From an uncultured Mycoplasmatota bacterium (GTDB lineage: Bacteria > Bacillota_I > Bacilli_A > RF39 > UBA660), in assembly GCA_900550255.1 (NCBI GenBank), contig URQZ01000010.1:1-37026 (forward strand): DNA of 37,026 bases. Direction: 5' to 3'. The notes beneath the pieces are model-generated. The model searched no databases. It was not told where the DNA came from and saw only the letters and a list, made by a program, of their open reading frames with translations. The position numbers and the translations under genes were made by a program. Numbering within the stretch: position 1 is the first letter of the stretch; the number at the start of each line of letters is the position of its first letter. Of the stretch, positions 24,987 through 29,689 are shown piece by piece.

Positions 24987-25015
24987 TTGATTTTGATTAG
25001 TATTTTTGGTATTAT
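24987..25015 (+). promoter_or_regulatory. tRNA-Met promoter
   Basis: -35 TTGATT (24987-24992), 17-base spacer, -10 TATTAT (25010-25015); tRNA begins 12 bases later. Confidence 0.75.
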
Positions 25016-25027
25016 TATATTGCTTAT

Positions 25028-25104
25028 GGCGAGATAGCTCAGTTGGCTAGAGCAATCGGTTCATACCCGATAGGTCGAGGGTTCGAATCCCCCTCTCGCT
25101 ACCA
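25028..25104 (+). tRNA. tRNA-Met (anticodon CAT), elongator type
   Basis: 77 bases with encoded CCA. Acceptor GGCGAGA pairs with TCTCGCT (a G-U at the end), D arm GCTC/GAGC, anticodon stem ATCGG/CCGAT around the loop TTCATAC, and T loop TTCGAAT. Elongator rather than initiator type because position 1 pairs with 72. The T stem (GAGGG/CCCCC) has one A-C mismatch. tRNA-Ile with modified CAT anticodon is the alternative, but the sequence resembles Bacilli elongator Met. Confidence 0.93.
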
Positions 25105-25115
25105 GAATGATATCT

Positions 25116-25146
25116 AACTCGAACTTTCTATAGTTCGAGTTTTAAT
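25116..25146 (+). terminator. tRNA terminator
   Basis: AACTCGAACT - TTCTAT - AGTTCGAGTT followed by TTAAT. Confidence 0.8.
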
Positions 25147-25254
25147 ATATTTGATTTTATGATAAGATATTTATAAATTTGAATTAATTTTTATAAATTT
25201 AAAAATACATTTATCTATATTCTTAATTATAATTAAAGGTTTGGTGGTAATATG

Positions 25255-25956
25255 ATGGATACTTTTAATATAAAAGATATTTCTAAAATTGATATGAACA
25301 ATACTTTTTTTCACTACACTGCTAAAAATAATTTAAGTACTATTATAAAAAATGGTTTAGAACCGAGAATAGGAAAAAATTCTTTATATGTAGAAAAAAG
25401 TAAGAAGGTATTTTTTTCACAAGGTGAAAAGGGTATATTAACTCTTATGGATGTTTGGTTAAGATGGTTAACTGCAAAATGTGGAATAAGTAATCAAATT
25501 TATTATTTAGGAACTTTTTATATGAGAATGCCATTATGTATTAAAAGTATTCCTAATTATGTTGTTAGAAAATTTTTGAAAAATAAAAATAAACGTATAA
25601 AAGTTTTTAATCAACTTAAAAATATTTTAGATAATAGTGTTTTTTTGATTTTAGATTTAAAGAAAAATGTAGATTTTAGTTATAATGATATAGATGAGGT
25701 AAAAGATACTTATTATGAAAGTTTTTTAAAATTATTATATCCTAATGAAAGTAATATAAAAGATAAAAAAATGGAATACTGGAATATGCATACATATTCT
25801 AATAAAGTAATCGATAGTTCAAAAATTTCGTTATTAAAAGTTAAAAATGAATATTCTGCTAGTAAAATATTAGAACAGTTAGTAATTAATAATATTCAAT
25901 ATGTAAAACAAAATCTTAATTTTTTATATGAATACTATAACTATTTTTATAATTAA
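25255..25956 (+). CDS. Orphan protein with ADP-ribosyltransferase-like N-terminus
   Basis: 233 residues, no signal or membrane segment. The N-terminal part (FFHYTAKNNLSTIIKNGL, then RIGKNSLYVEKSKKVFFSQG) resembles the first strands of ADP-ribosyltransferase-fold proteins, where an H-Y-T motif is followed by a helix ending in xxGL and by a FFS strand. A clear C-terminal catalytic Glu motif is not assignable, so activity is uncertain. Later segments (DNSVFLILDL, MEYWNMHTYSNK) suggest a second conserved region. Two ATGs are adjacent (25252 and 25255); GGTGG lies at a better distance from the second. The gene stands alone after tRNA-Met at the start of an accessory patch. It could be a toxin, a modifying enzyme or a structural relative only. 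Confidence 0.5.
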   Translation: MDTFNIKDISKIDMNNTFFHYTAKNNLSTIIKNGLEPRIGKNSLYVEKSKKVFFSQGEKGILTLMDVWLRWLTAKCGISNQIYYLGTFYMRMPLCIKSIPNYVVRKFLKNKNKRIKVFNQLKNILDNSVFLILDLKKNVDFSYNDIDEVKDTYYESFLKLLYPNESNIKDKKMEYWNMHTYSNKVIDSSKISLLKVKNEYSASKILEQLVINNIQYVKQNLNFLYEYYNYFYN

Positions 25957-25995
25957 TTATAATTTTTTATTAGTTAATCTATTTTTTCAATTAAA

Positions 25996-26082
25996 ATATG
26001 AATAATTAAAGGACTTGTAAAAAGTCTTTTTTTATGTTATTATGTATTCAGCAAGAACATTTGCATAAAATAAAAAAAGGGA
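25996..26082. repeat. 86-bp repeat, copy 1
   Basis: Nearly identical to 27495-27580: one substitution and one single-base indel over 86 bp. Each copy carries a GACTT...AAGTC hairpin with T7, a TTGTAA-17-TATTAT promoter, and the first hairpin (GCAAGAACATTTGC) of the RNA that follows. Similarity in the RNA bodies beyond the repeat is much lower although their fold is kept. Confidence 0.9.
26015..26043 (+). promoter_or_regulatory. Promoter of antisense RNA copy 1
   Basis: -35 TTGTAA (26015-26020), 17 bases, extended -10 TGTTATTAT (TATTAT at 26038-26043). Confidence 0.7.
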
Positions 26083-26163
26083 ATACTTAACTTTGCAGAG
26101 TTGAGTACTTACCCTACTTATGGTTAAGCACTTAATCTATGTCAGATTGAGTGCTGTTTTTCT
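26050..26163 (+). ncRNA. Candidate antitoxin-type RNA, copy 1
   Basis: About 114 nt from the predicted start to the U tract. Three hairpins: GCAA/TTGC; TACTTAACT - TTGC - AGTTGAGTA flanked by GGG/CCC (26079-26114); and the terminator AGCACTTAATCT / AGATTGAGTGCT (26127-26155) with GTTTTT. It has the same architecture as the RNA at 27549-27659 but different stem sequences. It points towards the degenerate peptide at 26171-26237. Confidence 0.65.
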
Positions 26164-26171
26164 TATATATG

Positions 26172-26237
26172 CTATCTTACTAAAGTAAAAAGTAAGGCTA
26201 TCAATAAGAAGATAATAGAATGCAAGGATTCTTTCAT
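26172..26237 (-). pseudogene. Degenerate hydrophobic toxin-like peptide, copy 1
   Basis: The minus-strand frame reads MKESLHS then IIFLLIALLFTLVR, 21 residues. The last 14 align with the C-terminal part of the intact 27-aa peptide at 27672-27755 (shared core LLIALLF). The N-terminal charged part, the GGAGG ribosome site and the promoter of copy 2 are not found here; homology ends near 26222, where the plus-strand ORF 26220-26570 begins. Likely a truncated remnant, although a functional short form cannot be excluded. Confidence 0.5.
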
Positions 26238-26570
26238 CTGACTACTAAAACGCAGAAAAATTTTGGAATAAAAATTAGAATGAAAGAACCTCGTGCATAT
26301 TTTATTAATTATGTTGCTCCAATGATAAAAAATTATTTAAATTGTTCAACTTGTGATGATTTAGAATGTAGTAAAATAAAAGTATGGACTGCTCCATATA
26401 AAAATACTAAAAGAACTAAACTATTATATAGTGATGATTTACATAGTTATATAATAATTCTTGAGAAAAATAAAAATGATATGTACATAATTAGTTCATA
26501 TTTAATTGATGAGCCAGGATATTTGCAGAATGTATTAAAAGAATATAATAAATACAAAAAAGTCTCTTAA
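26220..26570 (+). CDS. Small protein resembling PBECR-type nuclease domains, possibly 5'-truncated
   Basis: 116 residues, basic, no signal. The second half (KIKVWTAPYKNTKRTKLLYS, then SYIIILEKNKNDMYIISSYL and a final LQNVLKEYNKYKK) follows the pattern of phage-associated barnase/EndoU/ColicinE5/RelE-like (PBECR) domains, in which two beta strands with hydrophobic alternation end in a 'yyiD...' motif and a helix. No good ribosome site precedes ATG 26220 or the internal ATG 26280, and the frame begins exactly where homology to the TA repeat breaks. It may be the 3' part of a larger gene or a domain left behind by rearrangement. Terminated by the hairpin at 26558-26590. Confidence 0.4.
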   Translation: MQGFFHLTTKTQKNFGIKIRMKEPRAYFINYVAPMIKNYLNCSTCDDLECSKIKVWTAPYKNTKRTKLLYSDDLHSYIIILEKNKNDMYIISSYLIDEPGYLQNVLKEYNKYKKVS

Positions 26571-26665
26571 ATCAAAATTAAGAGGCTTTTCATTTTAGTA
26601 TAAACGGATAACGCAACTAATAAAAGTTGCGTCTCCAGGACTCATATAACCCTTGGTCATTGAGT
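26553..26665 (-). ncRNA. Candidate small RNA antisense to the 3' end of the ORF at 26220
   Basis: Minus-strand promoter (-35 TTGACT at 26694-26699, 16-base spacer, -10 TACAAT at 26672-26677) and a terminator at 26553-26590 enclose about 113 nt with no frame of note. It contains a strong hairpin, ACGCAACT - TTTAT - AGTTGCGT (about 26604-26625), preceded by an unpaired CAAGGGTTATATGAGTCC region. It overlaps the last 18 bases of the plus-strand ORF. Its partner and role are unknown. Confidence 0.5.
26558..26590. terminator. Bidirectional terminator
   Basis: AAAAGTCTCTTAA - ATCAAAA - TTAAGAGGCTTTT; the T tract is better on the minus strand. Confidence 0.7.
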
Positions 26666-26671
26666 AATTAA

Positions 26672-26699
26672 ATTGTAGCACAAATTATATTAAAGTCAA
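26672..26699 (-). promoter_or_regulatory. Promoter of the small RNA at 26553-26665
   Basis: -35 TTGACT, 16-base spacer, -10 TACAAT on the minus strand. Confidence 0.6.
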
Positions 26700-26766
26700 T
26701 CCATGGACATTTTGTACTACATTATATAGTATTCCCGTTATTAATTAATTATGTATAATAACATTA

Positions 26767-27315
26767 TTATTTTGTTTTAACTTTAGCATAATTAATTATT
26801 TTTAAGCTTTCGGCAATTTGAGGTTCTAACTCTTTTATTTCATCAAGTGAATAGTATTCTTTACCAGTATGTCCTTCAACATAATCACTTACTTCAGTAA
26901 GACAAACTTGATAATTATTTTCTATTAAATATTTATAATATTCTTCATTATATGTTGTACTTATACCATCAGAATAAACAATCATATTTTCATTTGGCAA
27001 ATCATATAACTCAACATGACTTCCTAAACCACCTAAAATATTTCTTATATAATATATGTATTCACTTACTTCATATGTTTCTTTATTGAAAAGTAAATAT
27101 ACATTTGCACTATTATATAATTTTACTGCTTCACCATTTTGCATTACATATTTATAATAATCATCTACATTTGAATATTCAGAAGAAATAGAAACATGTT
27201 TAGGAACTCCATTTTCATCTTTATTACTAGTACAACTAGCAGTTCCAAGCATTACACCAGCTAATCCTAATGCTAATAATCTTTTCTTAATTTCTATTAA
27301 TTTGTTTTTGTCCAT
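26767..27315 (-). CDS. Small lipoprotein of unknown function
   Basis: 182 residues. A basic N-terminus (MDKNKLIEIKKRLLALG) leads to a hydrophobic segment and a lipobox, LGTASC, so the mature protein starts at a lipid-modified Cys and is anchored outside. The mature part is rich in Tyr and acidic residues (YYKYVMQNGEAVKLYNSANV, SEYIYYIRNILGG); no domain is recognised. The ATG at 27315 is chosen because GGGGGGA lies 7 bases upstream and the signal peptide then has its normal length. It has its own promoter (27349-27376) and no clear terminator before the small RNA promoter downstream. Confidence 0.72.
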   Translation of the reverse strand: MDKNKLIEIKKRLLALGLAGVMLGTASCTSNKDENGVPKHVSISSEYSNVDDYYKYVMQNGEAVKLYNSANVYLLFNKETYEVSEYIYYIRNILGGLGSHVELYDLPNENMIVYSDGISTTYNEEYYKYLIENNYQVCLTEVSDYVEGHTGKEYYSLDEIKELEPQIAESLKIINYAKVKTK

Positions 27316-27348
27316 ATATATCCCCCCAAAAAACAAAAGTCAAGATAT

Positions 27349-27376
27349 ATTATAGCAAAATTAATTTAAAAATCAA
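27349..27376 (-). promoter_or_regulatory. Promoter of the lipoprotein gene
   Basis: -35 TTGATT (27371-27376), 16-base spacer, -10 TATAAT (27349-27354). Confidence 0.7.
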
Positions 27377-27494
27377 CTTTTTTTCCTAAATTTATAGGTT
27401 AATCTTTATTAATTTAAAAAATTATGTTATTATTATAGTGATTAGTTGTTTATCAACTATTCCTAAGGTTTCGGATATACTATTTGTCCGTACC

Positions 27495-27580
27495 ATATGA
27501 ATAATTAAATGACTTGTAAAAAGTCTTTTTTTATGTTATTATGTATTCAGCAAGAACATTTGCATAAAATAAAAAAGGGA
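27495..27580. repeat. 86-bp repeat, copy 2
   Basis: Direct repeat of 25996-26082 (one substitution, one indel), about 1.5 kb away in the same orientation. It supplies the promoter and 5' part of the antisense RNA, and its A-tract gives the U tract for the opposing peptide mRNA. Confidence 0.9.
27514..27542 (+). promoter_or_regulatory. Promoter of antisense RNA copy 2
   Basis: -35 TTGTAA (27514-27519), 17-base spacer, extended -10 TGTTATTAT (TATTAT 27537-27542). Confidence 0.7.
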
Positions 27581-27659
27581 ACATTCAGTTCGACAAGTTG
27601 AATGTCTACCCATAATTGTTGTTAGACACTTATCTTTGCAGATGAGTGTCGTTTTTTAT
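27549..27659 (+). ncRNA. Candidate antitoxin-type antisense RNA, copy 2
   Basis: About 110 nt. Hairpin GCAA/TTGC, hairpin ACATTCA...TGAATGT inside GGG/CCC (27577-27612), and terminator GACACTTATCT - TTGC - AGATGAGTGTC with GTTTTTT (27626-27658). On the other strand the middle hairpin plus six A's becomes the terminator of the convergent peptide mRNA, so the two transcripts would overlap by about 90 nt at their 3' ends, as in TxpA/RatA-type systems. It stops 12 bases short of the peptide frame. Confidence 0.7.
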
Positions 27660-27671
27660 TAACATAATGTA

Positions 27672-27755
27672 CTACTTCAAAATAATGAAGAGTAAAGCTA
27701 TTAATAAGATGATAATAATGATTAAAGAAGAAATTAAAAAATCTTTCTTTCCCAT
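27672..27755 (-). CDS. 27-aa hydrophobic peptide, type I toxin-like
   Basis: 27 residues: MGKKDFLISS, then an almost purely Ile/Leu stretch (LIIIIILLIALLFII) and a final Leu-Lys. It is a single membrane-spanning peptide with Lys at both ends, the composition and size of small type I toxins (Hol-Tox, TxpA and Fst groups), though I see no exact match. GGAGG lies at a normal distance from the ATG but is buried in a hairpin of the 5' leader (27766-27789). mRNA would run from about 27815 to 27570, with a terminator formed by the hairpin it shares with the antisense RNA. A degenerate second copy lies at 26172-26237. Toxicity is inferred, not shown. Confidence 0.68.
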   Translation of the reverse strand: MGKKDFLISSLIIIIILLIALLFIILK

Positions 27756-27765
27756 ATATCAATAA

Positions 27766-27789
27766 CCTCCTCTCTAAATAGAGTAGAGG
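27766..27789 (-). promoter_or_regulatory. Hairpin sequestering the peptide's ribosome site
   Basis: In the minus-strand leader CCUC-UA-CUCU pairs with AGAG-A-GGAGG, so the Shine-Dalgarno GGAGG is in the stem. Confidence 0.6.
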
Positions 27790-27821
27790 TAGACACTCAA
27801 CAACTGAACATTCCTATCCTT

Positions 27822-27830
27822 ATTGTAGCA
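27822..27830 (-). promoter_or_regulatory. Extended -10 promoter of the peptide mRNA
   Basis: TGCTACAAT on the minus strand (-10 at 27822-27827); the -35 is poor. Predicted start about 27815. Confidence 0.5.
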
Positions 27831-27903
27831 AACATTTGTTCTTAAATAAACAAATTTATGTTAATCAAATTTTTTAAGTTACTTATGTATTAAAATAATT
27901 AAT

Positions 27904-27937
27904 AAAAAAAGAGTCTTTAATTCAAATTCTATGACTC
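27904..27937 (-). terminator. Terminator of the YbjQ/TM-protein pair
   Basis: GAGTC...GACTC with an inner AATT/AATT pairing and a T7 tail on the minus strand. Confidence 0.6.
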
Positions 27938-27950
27938 AGTACAATTTTAA

Positions 27951-28568
27951 TTATTTAACTGTAATTTTATTAACAAAACCATTCTTATCATAATTCAAAG
28001 ACACTTCATAGTTTTTACTATTATCTAAACTTTGTTTCAATGTAATAATTTCATCAGATATTGTTGTTGTAATGTCGTTATAAACTACAGTAACTATATG
28101 ATTAGGTTCAGTTTTATTATTAGTAACAATCTCATCTAATAATTTTTCTACAAAGAAACCTGATTGTGTCCCACTATATAACTCAAATGACGCATTAAAC
28201 GCCTTAATTTCTGTTTTATCTATTCCCTTATCAATAACAGAACCAGCCTTTTCATAAATACCATCAGCACTATTATTAATTTTCGTCATATTTATAAAAA
28301 CAGCTACAAATACCCCAATAACTAACAATACAATAATACAAATAAAAATTAAATAAACAATTCCAACACCCTTTAAAAACTTCAGACTTTTTTTACATGT
28401 CTTTTTTATTTCTTTCTGATTATCCTCATCAGTTACATAATCTTTAACTGAACGCAATCCATCATTAATACTATCTTTTATTTCTTTATTTGTTTCATTA
28501 TCAACATATTTTTCTTCTTCTGGTATATATTTTTCATCTACACCAACATATTCTCCATTTTTTTTCAT
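27951..28568 (-). CDS. Single-pass membrane protein of unknown function
   Basis: 205 residues. A charged cytoplasmic N-terminus (about 1-68, Glu/Lys/Asp-rich) is followed by one transmembrane helix (about 69-93, VYLIFICIIVLLVIGVFVAV) and an external domain of about 110 residues. The external part contains FNASFELYSGTQSGFFVEKL and a C-terminal YEVSLNYDKNGFVNKITV, a layout shared by unassigned Firmicutes proteins. AAAGGAG stands about 11 bases before the ATG. It follows the YbjQ gene after 19 bases and probably shares its transcript. No catalytic motif is seen. Confidence 0.72.
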   Translation of the reverse strand: MKKNGEYVGVDEKYIPEEEKYVDNETNKEIKDSINDGLRSVKDYVTDEDNQKEIKKTCKKSLKFLKGVGIVYLIFICIIVLLVIGVFVAVFINMTKINNSADGIYEKAGSVIDKGIDKTEIKAFNASFELYSGTQSGFFVEKLLDEIVTNNKTEPNHIVTVVYNDITTTISDEIITLKQSLDNSKNYEVSLNYDKNGFVNKITVK

Positions 28569-28587
28569 TATCTCTTATACTCCTTTT

Positions 28588-28920
28588 CTATTCTACAACT
28601 GCTGCTGTCCCACTTGCATGAATCACAAGCATAGACATTGTTGAGTTTCCACTACTACCAACTGTTTCTACATCAATTGAAACTCCAATTAATGCATTTG
28701 CTCCTACTTTTTTAGCCCTTTCAATCATTTTATTAATTGCATCTGCACGTGCATTTATTAATTCCTGTTCGTATTCTTCAGCTCTACCACCTATAAAATT
28801 AGTAATACTTGCTGTTAAATCTTTTATAAAATGAATTCCAATTATTACTTCACCAAAGACAACTCCCCTATATTCTTTAATTATTTTTCCATCCAAAGAT
28901 GGCGTTGTTGAAATTATCAT
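28588..28920 (-). CDS. YbjQ/UPF0145 family protein
   Basis: 110 residues, the usual length. The family forms pentameric rings and is annotated as putative heavy-metal binding, but no function is established. Seen: the N-terminal beta strand (IISTTPSLDGKIIKEYRGVV), an insert with RAEEYEQEL, the helix ADAINKMIERAKKVGANALI, and the final strand pair ending SGTAAVVE. A near-perfect AAGGAGG lies 8 bases before the ATG. It is the first gene of a two-gene unit with the TM protein. A promoter with a palindrome lies upstream. Confidence 0.88.
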   Translation of the reverse strand: MIISTTPSLDGKIIKEYRGVVFGEVIIGIHFIKDLTASITNFIGGRAEEYEQELINARADAINKMIERAKKVGANALIGVSIDVETVGSSGNSTMSMLVIHASGTAAVVE

Positions 28921-28964
28921 ATTTTAACCTCCTTGTTTTAAGACAATTACTACCGTGTAAGTTA

Positions 28965-28989
28965 ATTATATCATACTATTACAGTAATA
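28965..28989 (-). promoter_or_regulatory. ybjQ promoter with operator-like palindrome
   Basis: Extended -10 (TGATATAAT, -10 at 28965-28970) and, just upstream, TATTAC-A-GTAATA (28977-28989), a perfect 6-1-6 palindrome in the spacer. Confidence 0.5.
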
Positions 28990-29000
28990 ACACAAAAAAT

Positions 29001-29060
29001 TTAGATATTAATCTAAAAACAGACTATATTATAAATTTGAACTGTAAAAGTTCAAGTTTT
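29001..29060 (+). promoter_or_regulatory. Two inverted repeats upstream of the PlsC operon
   Basis: TTAGAT-ATTA-ATCTAA (29001-29016) and TTGAAC-TGTAAAA-GTTCAA (29037-29055); the second is followed by GTTTTTATT, so it could act as a terminator or attenuator. A TATAAT is at 29082-29087, 30 bases before the first gene. Confidence 0.4.
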
Positions 29061-29116
29061 TATTATTAACTAAATTTGTGGTATAATCAAGATGTAAGTA
29101 TATTAAGGAGATAAAT

Positions 29117-29689
29117 ATGAAAGAACCTTTACTATATAGAATTACAAGACCAATAATTAAAGTTTTATTTAATTTTGTCTACCGACCTACCTATATAGGT
29201 TTAGAAAATATTCCTGAAAATAAAGCCTGTATTTTAGCTGGAAATCATACAAATTATCTGGATTGTCTACTTTTAATTTCAGCAACCAAAAGAACAATTC
29301 ATTTTCTTGCTAAAGACGATTTGTCAAAAGGAGTTAAAAAAATAATTTTTAATAATATGGGAATTATTGCTGTAAATAGAAAAAAACATGATGGTAAATC
29401 ACTTAAAATAGCCTGTGATTTTTTAAAGGAAAATAAAGTTATTGGAATTTTTCCTGAAGGTACAATAAATAGAACTGATGATACTATAATGCCTTTTAAA
29501 ATTGGAGCTGTTAAAATGGCAAATGATACATCTTCGTATATTGTTCCTTTCACAATTAAAGGAAAATATAAAATTTTTAGAAAAACAGTTATACTTCAAA
29601 TATATAAACCATATAAAGTTAAAGATGATTTAAATATTGAAAATGAAAAATTAATGAAAAAAATAAAAAAAGAACTGGAGGCAATATAA
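29117..29689 (+). CDS. 1-acyl-glycerol-3-phosphate acyltransferase family protein (PlsC-like), first copy
   Basis: 190 residues, a membrane-associated acyltransferase of phospholipid synthesis. The HX4D motif is NHTNYLD (His44, Asp49), followed by FPEGT (111-115), and GAVKMANDTSSYIVPF further on. These define the PlsC/LPLAT family, which transfers an acyl chain to a glycerol phosphate or lysophospholipid. The length is short but typical for minimal PlsC. AAGGAG precedes the start. The stop overlaps the start of the next gene (TAATG), so the acyl-activating enzyme is translationally coupled. It is the first of three lipid genes. Confidence 0.9.
   Translation: MKEPLLYRITRPIIKVLFNFVYRPTYIGLENIPENKACILAGNHTNYLDCLLLISATKRTIHFLAKDDLSKGVKKIIFNNMGIIAVNRKKHDGKSLKIACDFLKENKVIGIFPEGTINRTDDTIMPFKIGAVKMANDTSSYIVPFTIKGKYKIFRKTVILQIYKPYKVKDDLNIENEKLMKKIKKELEAI

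Larger units (their letters stand above)
25957..26219 (+). other. Intergenic: copy 1 of a type I TA-like locus
   Basis: This 263-base gap contains a copy of the 86-bp repeat, a promoter, an RNA of about 115 nt and the 3' end of a degenerate hydrophobic peptide gene; each is listed separately. Confidence 0.6.

Noticed and set aside
27400..27490. Hairpin GGTTTCGGA/TCCGTACC as a regulatory RNA
   Set aside because: Only a short imperfect stem with no clear promoter or terminator of its own.
25996..27580. CRISPR array or insertion sequence ends
   Set aside because: Only two copies of the 86-bp repeat occur, 1.5 kb apart, with no spacers, no terminal inverted repeats and no transposase.
25028..29100. 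Integrative element with tRNA-Met as attachment site
   Set aside because: The accessory patch follows the tRNA, but I found no second copy of the tRNA 3' end and no integrase.
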